Of a DNA stretch of 64,000 bases, positions 1 to 11,327 are shown one piece after another. Made by a program: the position numbers and the translations under genes. Position 1 is the first letter of the stretch. Every line of letters starts with the position of its first letter. The notes under the pieces were generated by a model. That model ran no database searches. It was not told the DNA's origin and saw only the letters and a program-made list of their open reading frames with translations. This DNA is from Topomyia yanbarensis (lineage: Eukaryota > Arthropoda > Insecta > Diptera > Culicidae): positions 35,500,343-35,564,342 of the forward strand of contig NC_080671.1 of the NCBI RefSeq assembly GCF_030247195.1. Reading direction: 5' to 3'.

Positions 1-36
1 ACAGGAGTTCCAATGTCAATCCTATACAGTTTACAC

Positions 37-184
37 CCCGGTCCAACCATTCGGAATCCTGAATAGATTCCAACTTACATGCAACAACCGATTCCGAAAG
101 CGATCGAGTAGGAATCGGTTCCTCCATTTGAGCTGGATTTCCATTCAGAATACCGAACCGGGTCCGGAATGGGTTTGACCGGGA
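37..184. repeat. Palindromic MITE-like repeat, family P, copy 1
   Basis: The two ends are inverted copies of a motif reading roughly CCCGGTYAAACCATTCGGAA, and the centre carries AACCGATTCC and its inverse. Related copies lie at about 16690-16775 (half), 47885-47985, 51222-51302 and 57804-57973. There is no coding capacity. It is probably a non-autonomous foldback DNA element; the superfamily is unknown because no clear target duplication was seen. Confidence 0.55.
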
Positions 185-612
185 CTAATATTTTTGGAAC
201 TACACTGAAGTCTTCAGTGCACAAATCTTATTGGAATACTACTTAATTTTCAGCACTCCCTCACAATATAAACGAATCGATTGTCAATATTTCGCTCGTT
301 TTTGAATGAAACAGAATTAATATGCCAGTCAATGCCCATGACCAATGCATTATTGTCAATATTGCTGCTGTTGCCTAGTCCCCTTCAAAGTAACTTAAAC
401 ACAGTGCACATGATCCTGCTAAAAAAAACAATTCCACCGTTTCACCATGTACTATCGAGGTAGTCCGTCGAAAACTTTTCACACTACAAACATTGGATGG
501 CCTTTGCCTTCACTTACCACTAATCTCAGCAAGGGAATATCACTTGAAAAGCCGCCGTCAGCTAACGATTTCTCGCGAAGTCGCTTCTGATTTCAATAGT
601 CAAAAAATAATA
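185..612. other. Intergenic, nothing recognised
   Basis: AT-rich sequence without a credible reading frame. One short open frame at 281-463 has no recognisable similarity and no gene context. Confidence 0.5.
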
Positions 613-1097
613 CACACTTAATTTGAATTACTGTGTACAGTAAAATTTTGCTGGGGTTTTGAACAGCAAACCGTTCGGTAATCAATTCAGTAAAACAATT
701 CGGTTACCGAACTTTCCGCAATCCGTTCTATCCAAACGTCAAAAAATACTGGTCAGTCAGCAGTTTCCTCTGAAAATAGCGACTTGACAGATGATTTGCT
801 GTACCTGTTTTGTAAGTTTTTGACGAAGTTCGGTAATGTTGGTACAATTTTGCCGAATAATCAGTCAGTATTCTACTGAATAATGTTTATGTACCGAAAA
901 AAACAGAAGTGCTGATAAATTCAGTGAAAAATATTACGGGTTTCAGCAAATTATTCGAAAAATTACTGAAAATCGTTAAAAAATGAAAACTATACCGCAA
1001 ATTATTAAACAATTTGCTGACAGCTCCGTAAAAATATCACTTTACTGAACAAGTCGTCAAAAGAAATTACCGAACAGCTTTTGGCTGGCTTAGTGTG
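613..1097 (+). repeat. TA-flanked MITE (family M1), copy 1
   Basis: A 485-bp non-coding element flanked by TA on both sides. Its ends begin CACACTTAAT and (reverse complement) CACACTAAGC. A near-identical copy lies in opposite orientation at 27939-28423, where a related locus at about 42853 preserves the uninserted site and proves the TA duplication. A TA target suggests mobilisation by a Tc1/mariner-type transposase. The interior is rich in GGTAA/TTACC pairs and partly self-complementary. Confidence 0.8.
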
Positions 1098-1430
1098 TAC
1101 GTACAGCCGTGCGCAAACACAAGCGAACAATGTGCACAGTACAAAAATTTGTCTGTTTTTTTATATTTACACACTTAAATTACATTGACCATATGTCATA
1201 TCCCCGCACACTGAGAAACAAAAATAGGCAGAGTTTGTATATTCACGTAGAAAAACAGGTATCTGCTACGCCGCCCTAATATCTATGCCAACATCTAAAA
1301 TGTCGCGTTAGGGTCGATCCACAATAAACAGAATCAATTTCATTCGACACAATTTTGTGATACTCGAGTTCGTTCAATTTGTTGGTGCATCATGGTGAAA
1401 CCAAATACAAATATATTTGTATTTGCTTAT
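1098..1430. other. Intergenic with a solo TIR fragment
   Basis: No gene seen. Around 1208 the sequence ACACTGAGAAACAAAAATA matches the left terminus of the MITE at 46093-46288, so this is probably a truncated copy of that family. Confidence 0.4.
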
Positions 1431-1537
1431 ACTATGTTCACACTACAGTGTTAAAACACGTTATAATAATTAGCAACAAGAAAAACATCATCAAGATAGC
1501 GTTAAAACACGTTTTAACTCATAGTGTGACCGTAGTA
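1431..1537. repeat. Short inverted-repeat element
   Basis: About 107 bp with imperfect inverted ends (CTATGTTCACACTA against CTACGGTCACACTA), each followed by the motif GTTAAAACACG or its inverse. It is non-coding and probably a very small MITE just outside the decayed gypsy-type element. Confidence 0.45.
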
Positions 1538-1614
1538 TTAAAGTCTTGACAATTGAGGACAAACTAATTACAGTCAATTGCAAAGCCCCAGGTTTATTTC
1601 TGTTTCTTCCTATC

Positions 1615-1852
1615 TGTCGTAACGTGACAAGGTGTGCTTGGTTAATAGAAACACGTACGTTACGATATACTAAAATTTATTACGCGACATACATTAAAAT
1701 AATATGTGACTACTCGACTGACTCTTAACTTCTGACTCTCTTAAGACACAGGAAGTGACGCAGTGCACTAGTGGCGTCGATCCGAGTGACAGTTGCTTGC
1801 CACCGATGAGCCCTGTGGCAACTTACGTTTAGGGTTACCAGTGTCTCCATCA
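1615..1852 (-). repeat. 3' LTR of Gypsy-1
   Basis: A 238-bp direct repeat of 6386-7099 once the MITE in that copy is removed. On the minus strand it runs from TGATGG to TTACGACA, giving the usual TG...CA ends. It carries 16 bp (near 1761-1776) absent from the other LTR. Confidence 0.85.
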
Positions 1853-2883
1853 TCTCTCTCCTTAATATCTGCGGTATGCCTGAAACCATTGTGGCGGTCT
1901 TCGGTTTCGCGAAGAGCGCCTAGGTGGCTGGTCCACAGGAGATGAATCACCGGCAGATTGGAAGTCCGACGATGCTGACGAAGATGATGTTGTTGAAATA
2001 GATCCGTCCGATGAGGGGGGGCAAAGGCTGACTTCCCGTTGGCATCAATGTGGCAGAATCTATCTTCGGGAAAGTATTCATCTGAAGACGATTCAATTAA
2101 CGTTGAATGGTTATACTGTTTTCATTCGTTCAGCAGGATGTCGATCGGTAACTGGTTCAGTTGTTGTTTCCTTAATTCAAATCCTGACGCAGATCGGGCC
2201 CTCAACTGGTTGATGTGGGACCGAATCAGCTTCTTATTGTTCACCAATACGTTGTACATCACTTGACCGATTTTCTCGACAATAACTCTAGATTGCCAAG
2301 TCCACTTGTTGTTTGCATAGGTCTTTGCGTAAACAGCATCATTCGGTTAGAATGACCTCGGTTGACTAGTGTTGGTTTGACTAGCTGTTGATACAGGACT
2401 GCAAGGCGCTCGAAGTAGGTCTAGGGAAGTACGTAATGACCGATTGTACATCGCTTCGGCCGGTGTTTTCCCGTCTGGTACATTTGGGTTGGGCGTAGCT
2501 CGATAGGTGATTAGAAATATGTCCAACGTTTCTTGGTTGATTGTGTTCTCTCCCTCTTTAATCTTTTTGACCGCTCGTTTGAATGTATCAACATACCTTT
2601 CGGCCTGGCCGTTTGACTGCGGATGAAAAAGGGCCGTAGTAAGATGCTGAATGCCGTTCTCGTTACAAAACTGGCTGAACTCTGTACTTTTGAACTGTGT
2701 TCCGTTGTCTGTGACGAGGAGCTCAGGCATTCCCTTGTTGGCGAAGACCGAACGAAATAGGTTGATGGTTGCTACCGTCGTGATTCGCCAAGTTGCCAAG
2801 ATTTCCGGCCATTTGCTATATGCGTCGACAATCACGAGGTAGTATTCACCGTCTATCGGACCCGCATAATCTGCATGAACACG
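1853..2883 (-). pseudogene. Gypsy-1 integrase core and C-terminus (broken)
   Basis: The longest piece, 2347-2835, covers the integrase catalytic core: the first Asp in IVDAYSKWPEI, the second in VTDNGTQFKS, and the catalytic Glu within FHPQSNGQAER. It is cut off upstream by an in-frame TAA at 2884 and downstream by another near 2347, after which the same frame continues as the C-terminal domain. The last part (about 1890-2340) aligns with the end of the intact gag-pol at 36722. A purine-rich stretch on the minus strand at about 1853-1866 is the likely polypurine tract. Confidence 0.8.
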
Positions 2884-4367
2884 TTACCTTGGACCAGTAG
2901 TTGACGGCCAAGATTCTGGTGTTGCTTTAGGCGGGGACCGTGCAGCGGACGCACAGTGACGACATGCCCTAACGAAACTGACTATCGTCTCATCCAATCC
3001 TGGCCAGTACACATAGCTGCGTGCGACTGCTTTCATTCGTTGCACTCCCGGATGGCCCTTGTGGAGTTGAATCAAGCACCTCTTCCGATAGAGCTCGGGG
3101 ATCACGATCCTGGCCCCGAACATAATGCAGCCATGGACGATCGACAACCCTTCTTGACGATCGTAAAATCGTCGCAGCTCCCAATCGTGCGCATCTAGCT
3201 TGGAACCTGGCCAGCCGTCATGGATGAAACGGTACACCTTCCGAAGAATTGAATCGGACTTGGTAGCATCCTTGATCATGCTGAAACTAAGAGGTAAATG
3301 TTTGACGATACTGACCGCTACTGACCTCAAGTCTTCTTCCAGGGTGGTACAGGCTACGATGAAGTCTTCGTCTGGCTTGACATGGTGGTTGATGAGTCGG
3401 GAAAGTACATCGGCATTCCCGAACTTGGTTGTCGAGACGTATTCCATGGAGAAATCGTATGAGAGCAATGTTAGGACCCAACGCTGAAGCCGGTTAGCAG
3501 TGTAGACTGGTATTCCTTTGTTGGACCCAAAGATTCGTAATAGCGGCGCGTGATCCGTTTGAAGACTAAACCGCCTCCCGAACACAAACTTGTGAAATTT
3601 TGTCACAGCATAGAGTATCGCCAATCCTTCGCGATCAGGCTGAAAATATCGTTGTTCCGTGGCTGTGAGCGCCCGAGATGTATGCTGAATCACCTTGTTC
3701 TTGCCGTCGGGGAGCTTATGGCTTATTGTCGCTCCAATTCCAATGGATGATGGCATCTGCAGACACTATTATCTCCAGATTTGGGTCATAATGTGTCAGT
3801 AAAAGATCAGAGGACAGAATCGATTTGAACTTGTCGAAGGCCTGCTGGCATTCTGGAGTCCACTGGAATGTCGAACTGGTTTTGAGTAATTCGTCTAGTG
3901 GATATCGAAGAGTCCTCATGTTTGAAACGAATTTCCCGTAATAGTTTATAGCGCCGAGGAAAGAACGCACGCCGGTAAGGTCCTTTGGGAGTGGCATGCT
4001 CCTGATGACCTCAACCTTCGCTGGATCTGGACGCAGACCGTGACGATCCAGTAGGAGTCCTGAATACCTGATCTGATGTTGCGCAAACGAACACTTCTCT
4101 GGTCGTATGGTGAAACCGTAGTCTTGAATCCGCTGTAAAACCGCATGCAGATTCTGTCAGTGCTCCTCAGCGTCCTTGCCTCCAACGATTACATCGTCTA
4201 AATAACCCGATGTACCCGGAATACCTGCTAACATGGTGTCGATTAGCTGCTGAAATGCTCCTGGTGCAGCTTTTACCCCTGGTGGCAGCCTGTTGTACTT
4301 GTAAAAAGGCATCTGACAAATCAATTTGGCTAAAAATTGTACAATTCGCCAACTTGGAAAAAATGTC
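2884..4367 (-). pseudogene. Gypsy-1 RT, RNase H and integrase zinc-binding region (broken)
   Basis: Fragments in more than one frame cover RT with the active-site motif YLDDVIVGG, RNase H beginning SADA, and the integrase HHCC finger (HKGHPGVQ followed by CRHCASA). Compared with the intact copy at 36.4-41.7 kb, a deletion of about 60 bp near 4305 removes the residues between DAFLQ and YNRLPPG and shifts the frame. A further stop lies near 4157, and a frameshift near 3745 interrupts the first RNase H motif. No functional polymerase can be made. Confidence 0.8.
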
Positions 4368-5426
4368 CTATGGCAATGGGAGCGGGTATTGATGCGACTG
4401 AATCCGCTCATTGAGACCAGTGGAATAATCACCACAAATACGTATACTGCCATTCGCCTTCCTGACTACGATTATTGGAGCAGCCCACTCTGAAAAGTCA
4501 ACTGAGGAAATAATTTGAAGCCGTTCTAAGCGATCGAGTTCCTGATCAACTGTCGCTAGCATGGCGTAGGATACTGGCCTTCGTGGACGGAAAACAGGCC
4601 GACATGACTCCTGCAGTACTAGCTTGACCTTGGCCTTTGAACACAGTCCCAATGCACTACTGAAGAGCTTGGGGTACGCTTTCTGCAAAGAGTTGACATC
4701 GACCGGAACTCTGTTGACATTATTACAAAAGTTGTCAATCGGTAACGACCAAAGGTTGAATTTGTCGATGAAATCGATTCCGAGAAGATTGAGCGGACGC
4801 TTCGATACAAAAATTTGTCCGTGATGTGCTGAGCCGTTGAATGATACTTCACATGCAAACTCGTACTGCAACTCGACTTGTTCACCTGACGCCGATGTAG
4901 CAATTTGCGTCGCCGGAAATAATGCTGGGCTACCGGGCTGCTTCCACACTCGCTCGGAAACTATGGTGATGTCTGACGCTGCGTCCAGTTGCAGGCGTAC
5001 TGGGACGCTGTTGATTTCCACCCGTACGAAGCGTCGTTTGCTCTGAACGCTTCCGACGAAAAGAGCGATTGTTTTGGTGGAAAATCTACCTCCTCGCTGT
5101 CTCGACGGTTTGGATGACCGTTTTGCGCTCAAGCAGTAGCCCTCCTTATGGCTAAACTGCTTACACTCGACACATCGATGACTCCGGAAACTGCAGTATT
5201 TTGAAAAGTGCATTCCACCACAGTTCCAGCAAATACATATAATATATATTTGTATTTGGTTCCAGCAAGGTGTTGCTGGTCCCTTTTTACCGTCTTCTAG
5301 GCTCTCCGAAACTTTTCGACACTCCTTCGATCGCTTCCGAAACTTCCTCTGCGCAGATGAACCTCTCTTTATCACTTGGACCTGTCCTGATGGATGTCGT
5401 TTTTTAAATTGATCAGACGCTGACAT
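4368..5426 (-). pseudogene. Gypsy-1 nucleocapsid, protease and start of RT
   Basis: An open stretch of about 350 codons. It holds a CCHC-like knuckle pair (CWNCGGMHFSKYC and CVECKQFSHKEGYC), then an aspartic protease with the motif LQLDAASDITIVS, where the canonical DTG/DSG triad is DAA (DTA in the intact copy). The N-terminal RT follows (PVFRPRRPVSYA; EWAAPIIVVRKANGSIRICGD). It is in a different frame from the gag piece upstream, so a frameshift near 5400 separates them. Confidence 0.8.
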
Positions 5427-5479
5427 TCTTCGATCATTACCTCCAGGGTCACGTCATTATTGTCTTCTATTTTTGACAG

Positions 5480-6259
5480 TTACCTGGTGCGAACATCATA
5501 CTCTCCTTTCAAACCGCACACGAACGTCAGACACTTGAACTGTTGTTCGGACATCTTCGACAGATCAAATTCCACGCACATTTTGTTCACCCGAGATACA
5601 AAAGTGACGTAATCTTCGGTCGGGACTTTTGTAATGGAGAGTGTGCTATATCGTTTCTTCACTATTGATTCTCTTGTTCCAAACAGCGCTTTTAGTCTCT
5701 GAACCGTGACGTCGAACGTGAAGTCTTTTGGGGTGCTAGGCAGGATGTAACTCACATACCTATAATGCTCGTTTGTTCCCAGCTGTCGGAGTAACAATCT
5801 GACTTTCGCTCCATCGTCGAGTCTTTGCGCGTTTTTGGCGAAAAGGTCCTCATATCGCGCATACCAAGCAGCAAAAGTGCAATGGTTTTCCGGTTCATAC
5901 TGGAACTCTTTAATGTTACCAGCTAATGAATCCAGAATAGCTTCCGGATTGGGCGGAACACTGACCTGGATTGATGAAATCGCATTTCGAAACACCGTCT
6001 CCTGCTGCTGAAGAAATCCCTGCTGCTGCTGGGTGGATTCACGCTGCTGTTGAAGTAGCTGGTTGGTGACAGCCTGTTGCTGCTGCAAAATTTGCACAAT
6101 TATTGCATCTGTTGGCAGCAGGTGTGTAATCGGCCGCTGCTGCTGCTGGAGAGGAACCAACTGCTGCTGCTGTGTGTGGAGTGAATGTCCATTCGGATGC
6201 TGATTTCGACCGGGTGCATTGTTTCCTTGAGTCGGATCGGCGTGATTTTGTCCGTCCAT
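5480..6259 (-). pseudogene. Gypsy-1 gag (capsid part)
   Basis: Likely start is the Met at 6259 (MDGQNHADP). Residues about 20-110 are rich in Gln runs, as in the intact copy. The capsid-like region follows (PPNPEAILDSL; FAAWYARYEDLF). It ends at an in-frame TAA at 5480-5482; the same frame stays readable for about 20 codons past the stop, so the TAA is a mutation within a once longer gag-pol frame. Confidence 0.8.
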
Positions 6260-6363
6260 TATGCTGAATGTGCGCTTCCTTCTTTTGTTCGGCGACGGCG
6301 CGGTTAGTTTTTTTTTTATCGCGGTTTTTAGTACACAAAATTTGCTCGCGAAACTAATCGAAA

Positions 6364-6385
6364 TCACTCGCGTTCTCGTCGCCAC
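6364..6385 (-). promoter_or_regulatory. Primer-binding site of Gypsy-1
   Basis: Directly inside the 5' LTR the minus strand reads G then TGGCGACGAGAA. The intact element at 36.4-41.7 kb has the same TGGCGACGAGAA core after its LTR. A PBS beginning TGG pairs with a tRNA 3' CCA end; the next base implies a G discriminator, as in serine tRNAs, but the tRNA is not identified. Confidence 0.6.
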
Positions 6386-7099
6386 TGTCGTAACGTGACA
6401 AGGTGGGCTTGGTTAATAGAAACACGTACGTTACGATATACTAAAATTTATTACGCGACATGCATTAAAATAATATGTGACTACTCGACTGACTCTTAAC
6501 TTCTGACTCTCTTAAGACACAGCACGCAGAAAAATTAGGCCTTTTCAAATCAACAAAAGGTTTAGTTGAATCTAAAACGTGACGAATGACTGTTTCAAAC
6601 TTAAATGGGCGTTTCTCGAAAGCATGCACTTGGTTTGGTTCAACAAAAACTTCTGTTTGCATTTTTAAATAGAAACAGTTGAATCAAAATAAAATCTGTT
6701 GGATCTAACTGATCCCTTTGTTTAAAATCAACAGTTTGTTTTCAACTAAATTTGAGTTGTTCTCTCCTTTGGTTAATACAAAAGATTTGTTTTTGTTTCT
6801 TCGAACTTGTTTGTTGGGTTAAACTTATCATGATTTTGTTGATTCAAACGAAATATTTCTTGAAACTATTGAAAAGCCAACAAATGAATTTGTTCGTAAT
6901 TTCAAGCAACAGCATTGATTGAATCAAACCTGAATCTTGTTTGTCACTATATCAAACGGGAAAATTGTTATTTTAAACAAAAATTTGTTTATCTTTACTT
7001 TTTTTCTGCGCGAGGAAGTGACGTCGATCCGAGTGACAGTTGCTTGCCACCGATGTGCCCTGTGGCAACTTACGTTTAGGGTTACCAGTGTCCCCAACA
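6386..7099 (-). repeat. 5' LTR of Gypsy-1, split by a 490-bp MITE
   Basis: The LTR halves 6386-6522 and 7013-7099 together match the left LTR at 1615-1852. On the minus strand the LTR begins TGTTGGGGAC and ends TTACGACA. The lengths fit exactly: 714 total minus 490 MITE minus 2 duplicated bases gives 222, equal to 238 minus the 16-bp indel. Directly inside is the primer-binding site. Confidence 0.85.
6523..7012. repeat. MITE inserted in the Gypsy-1 5' LTR
   Basis: 490 bp with inverted ends CACGCAGAAAAA and CGCGCAGAAAAA. The left LTR at 1741-1760 preserves the uninserted sequence, so the limits are well defined; the apparent duplication is the dinucleotide AG (6521-6522 and 7013-7014). The interior is AT-rich with many CAACAAA and TTTGTTG words. 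Non-coding. Confidence 0.75.
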
Positions 7100-7104
7100 C
7101 TATC

Positions 7105-8075
7105 ATAGTTTTTGACACAATAACGACAATAACAAACGCGGTCGCCTAATAATGTGTGTTTGGGCATCATGTTACACAGTTGCGCGCCTCTTGCGGAGAG
7201 CACGAAAAAGTATGGGCATAATAAATTAACGTTTGAAAAGACCGTTAAATTTTTGCAACACTTTGGTTTCCTCGAGTGTCATGTCTGGTAGGTCTGTGAT
7301 TTAATGTTGTTTCGAAATCTAGTAAAAAGCATGCTTTTATATATTGTATTCATTTTATTAATCTGTGTCTTGATAGATATTAATATACAGCAGTCTGAGT
7401 GGACTAACAAATCGATGAAATGGAAATAATTTTTTGAAGCCAACTCGAGGACACAATTCAACACTCTGATCTTCCTAGATTGGCACGCTTTTGCAAAGAA
7501 TGCATCCATCATATTGCTTTATCCGATATGATGATTTTTTGATTTGTTCTGTTTTCCCAATTAGTCTTAAATTCCGTAAAATTCAACCTTCATACCTGTG
7601 ATCACAATGAACCAGACTGATAATATATTCGTGTAGTGTCTTATTACTAATTTACCAAATTGCGATGAAATAATTTCAAAACTGATCATCTAGTTTAATT
7701 CTTCAAGCACCATACGGTTTCAGATGTCTATCAACATTAGAGAGAATAGTAGAAATTGATGAGAATAAAATGTCTAAATGCTCGTATCTCTATTTACGAT
7801 GTTAAATTGTACATGCTTTTAAATTATAAATACATTCCGTATCATAAAAATGGAACGGTTTTAGAACAAACAAAAACAAAGATAAAATCTTTAAAACAAA
7901 CAAATAAAAATGCTTTAGCTCAATGAAAATATAACATATATGTAAAAATAACTTCAAGTAGGGTAGCAAAATACTGTCTCCATCCACAAAACAAAAATAA
8001 TACGTACGTACGGTTTGAAATACTTCCTTGAACTTTGTTCGCTGAGAAAATAGGAGAAAAAAGAACGCTCCGTAA
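7105..8075. other. Intergenic and probable AKAP10 3' UTR
   Basis: AT-rich. The part adjoining 8075 is downstream of the AKAP10 stop on the minus strand and probably holds its 3' UTR. No other gene or clear repeat was recognised. Confidence 0.5.
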
Positions 8076-10354
8076 TCACGTTTTGTGTACATCGTCAACG
8101 CCGTGATTCATCGTGATGCTGGTGATATCGTTGACAATCATCTCAGCCACTTGCCAAGCGAGTTCTTCTTGTGCTTTGTCTTCCGGTAAATTGACCAGCT
8201 TTCGCATTGCCTTTTTGAATCGATTCTTGCTCCATCGGTCTTCATCCTGAGGCGGTTCGGCAATGTCAAAGTCTCGCTCATACCTTCCAAGCGCATCGAC
8301 CCTTCCGAATGTTAATCCCGCGGTGGAGTTTCGTTTCCACAGTAGATCCGGATTGTATAGTTGACGGGAATCGATTTGCATCATATCACTGCCTGTAGAA
8401 GCCGTGGTGCTCCCCAATGGAGTAGTACGTTTTCTGTGGAAGCTTGCATCCGACATGGCTAGCAAAGTGTTCTGCGACGAAATAAAAGAGGAATGGTTCG
8501 GTCTGTTGGTGCTATTGTTTGTCACATCGGAGAACGTTTTACGATGGCCCCGTTTATGTCCGGGTGTTTTTGTACGATCAGAGAATATTTGCTTGGGTCC
8601 AGCTAATATTCCCAAGCTGCCTCCAATTGTTTCGCCTGACGCTGTCATTTTAATTCTTCCCAGGAGCTCCGATAGATAATTAGTATACAGTGGAGACTTC
8701 AAAAAGCCCTGAAAATATCGCTTTTCTAAGAATCGTTCGATGATCCTAGAGGATAACTCGAAGCAGTTTTTAATCGTGGTGATATCCTGAGAACAAATCT
8801 GCTCTTCTATCAAAAATCGAACCTTGTCGCTCAGATTCAATGGACATGTTGCTTGGAGGGAAAAATATTTCTCGTACAGCACCAAAGCATCAGCCTGCGT
8901 TTGATTACCCTCGGTACTCTTACGAAAGTGACTTGCCGTAACACAAAATTCCAGAATGTGTCGCTTGCCCTCCTGCTCCAGGTACTCCATAAAATAGAAC
9001 AGTGCCATCTCACTGCAAAGTATATCCCTTAGATCAACATTATTGCTAGAAAGTACCTAGAACCAAAGAAATCAAAACCATATTTCCATAGGCAAGAAAC
9101 AAAACCTTACTTCAAAAGTATATTTCAAATAGAAGCCACTATCGAGAAACGCATTCAGGTAACTTTTATCCAGCACTTCCAGCAAATACTGTTGAGCAGT
9201 TTCAAAGATCCGCTCACTACAAGCTCCCCCGCACAATGCTAACGAGATGCTAGACATTACCGTTGCCGGTACCTCGATGTAATAAGGCGAATTGCTGACC
9301 AAATATTTCCTATAAATTCGGACTGCATCAGAATCAATCAACGAATTGTACCCATTCATCGATTTCTTGGGTTCCTCCAATTTCAGTTTGTTCGCTTCAA
9401 AAATATGTGTCTTTTCATCGTCCGTTAGTGATTGGCGCAAGGTCAAATCACGCACCTCTAAAATCCGTTTGCGGTCGTCGTCTTCCTGAAAAGCAGATTC
9501 AGGTTTTCTGTCCTCTTCAACGACCACTTCCAGCGGTACTGGTGTTGGTGTGCAAGCACCCGAAGTTCGACAGCTCGGATCGCTGTCCGGGTCAGTGATT
9601 GTGACGGTCGAAGTTCCAGTTCCTTCCTCAAAAACATTCTCCGAAAATGTTGAGATTGAATCACAGTCTACACTGCGGAAGGATAAACTGTCGTATCCAT
9701 CAGTTGAAACACTGCGGTCAAGTGGACGATGATTCACTATTTTACTACAGATTCCGTTTCTATTCTCCCATTTCAGACCTTCCGCTGCTGCTGCCTTGAA
9801 GCTCTCTACATCAAGCCAAAACTTAATCAAAGGAAGTGCATCCTTGGTTTCCAAAAACTGAACAAAATAACAAAAGCAGCTTTGTTCGGTTAAAATATCC
9901 AACAGATTCCGCGACAACCGTGACCTTATTTCCGCCGTATCTAGATGCTGGTCCATCCAGAATTGCTCAGCTTCCGCCAGAACTTCCTCATCGCTAGCCA
10001 CTTGCTGGTGGCAAGCAGTAATTACAACTGCATCGCCAGTTTTGCCGCCTATGCCGTCTTCATGTGACGAAATGCTGCCACTTCCGGATTTTTTCCTCAC
10101 CGCGGCTGTGGAGAAGTTTTTAGTTATTAGAAAGTTTTATTTGATCTCAATAAGACGACTGTGACGATGATGAACACACAACAAAAACAGATCAGAGGAT
10201 GAAGGGAAGGTAAAATGCCAACGACCTGCCTGCTGGAGAAAGCAGGGAACGGGCGATGTGTATAATGAATCACTACCCTACTCTTTTCCGCAAATGGTGA
10301 CGATTTGGTTCTCTAAGGCAAAAACTTACCTGACTTTTTCAGAAATTGCAACAT
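8076..10354 (-). CDS. AKAP10: A-kinase anchor protein 10 (D-AKAP2) orthologue
   Basis: Three coding exons on the minus strand: 10330-10354, 9111-10105 and 8076-9056, with GT/AG junctions and phase preserved, giving 666 residues (human AKAP10 is of similar length). The first exon codes only about eight residues (MLQFLKKS). The first RGS domain begins near residue 70 (LLDILTEQSCFCYFVQFLE) and is split by a long polar insert, as known for this family. The second RGS domain follows from about residue 345 (FYFMEYLEQEGKRHILEF). Near the C-terminus the amphipathic helix EELAWQVAEMIVNDI is the PKA regulatory-subunit anchor, the hallmark of D-AKAP2. By homology it tethers PKA to mitochondria or endosomes. 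The chain ends VHKT; mammalian AKAP10 ends in a PDZ ligand, and whether this end works likewise is unknown. Confidence 0.9.
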
Positions 10355-10653
10355 CGTGTGCGTGTCGTTTTTCGATTTTGACGTATAATGTAGTATAAAC
10401 TCCTATTTTCAACTAAATTCGAGTAAAAATTCACATGATTTGTACGATTTTTTTATTACTAAAGATTGAACCTGTTCCTTAGCCGAGATTCGAAAGACGT
10501 AATAAGAAAAATTCCTAAAACGTCAGGCAAGGCCAAAACAGAAGCAAAATAAAAACATTGGGAAGGGGCAGGACACTGTAAAGCGGAAATATTTCAGCCA
10601 TAGAGAATAGGAAGAAAGACGCGCAGCAACAATATAAAAAAATTAGTTCACAC
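10355..10653. other. AKAP10 5' flank
   Basis: Upstream of the first AKAP10 coding exon on the minus strand, presumably 5' UTR and promoter. No defined promoter element could be assigned. Confidence 0.4.
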
Positions 10654-10888
10654 CTCGACAAACATATGATTACGGCCTAAAAGCCAACTGTCACAATTCA
10701 CTTTGAATGGAAATTCCGGACAAACCGTTACACGCCAATCACAGATGTTGGTAGCAAACGAAAGAGAAAAGTTTTCTCTTTCATAAACTGCTGTGAACTG
10801 TGTTCGACTAGTAACGGTTTGTCTGGAATTTCCATTCAAAGTGGATTTTGACAGTTGGCTTTTAGGCCGTAATCATATGTTTGTCGAG
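10654..10888. repeat. Palindromic MITE-like element
   Basis: Two arms of about 80 bp, each starting CTCGACAAACATATGATTAC, are inverted copies with only a few mismatches around a spacer of about 75 bp. It is non-coding and would form a long hairpin. No confident target duplication was seen. It lies about 300 bp upstream of the AKAP10 start codon. Confidence 0.65.
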
Positions 10889-11327
10889 AAACGGAAACGT
10901 TTCCTTTATTGCGTGATTTCAACACCGTACACTGAGAAGAATAGCATGGTAGATGATACTATTTTAAGGGTTAAATTAAAAAGAATGCACCACATGAATA
11001 TTGTAGAACATATAGCGCTATTAAAATGAAAATAGTATGTAGTATTTTCGATCATTACAATCGTCAGGTACGCGTAACAAGAATATAGTAAAATTTACTG
11101 TGCCTATTCATCGACGTGCATTGTTTTTCTTACTATAAATAGTAATTTTTACCAACCAAAATGTACCATGTATTGTAATATTACATTGTTGGAATGACTA
11201 CGGTTTTAGTAAAATTTATGTGGTATTTCTAAAGACATAACTTTTTAATTATAAAAATAAATTATTATCTTTTTTGTAGAATAAACCGATTTTATTATTT
11301 GAAATTAGGTTTTATAACGTATAATAA
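10889..11327. other. AT-rich intergenic, possible truncated MITE
   Basis: A TACACTGAGAAGAATAGC motif near 10928 resembles the terminus of TA-flanked MITEs, but no matching inverted end was found. No gene seen. Confidence 0.35.

Larger units (their letters stand above)
1610..7104 (-). mobile_element. Decayed Ty3/gypsy-type LTR retrotransposon (Gypsy-1) with CTATC duplications
   Basis: The element reads on the minus strand from the 5' LTR (right side) to the 3' LTR (left side). It is bounded by the 5-bp duplication CTATC at 1610-1614 and 7100-7104. Order: LTR, primer-binding site starting TGGCGACGAGAA next to the LTR, gag, protease, reverse transcriptase, RNase H, integrase, purine-rich tract, LTR. 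The gag-pol frame is broken by several stops and frameshifts, so the copy is dead. The LTRs differ by about five substitutions plus a 16-bp indel and a MITE insertion. The protein resembles K02A2.6-like gag-pol proteins, which suggests the Mag-like branch of Ty3/gypsy; that placement is inference. Confidence 0.9.

Noticed and set aside
1615..1750. A 136-bp LTR for Gypsy-1 ending at ACA
   Set aside because: It would leave no polypurine tract next to the 3' LTR and no target duplication. Extending to 1852 restores both.
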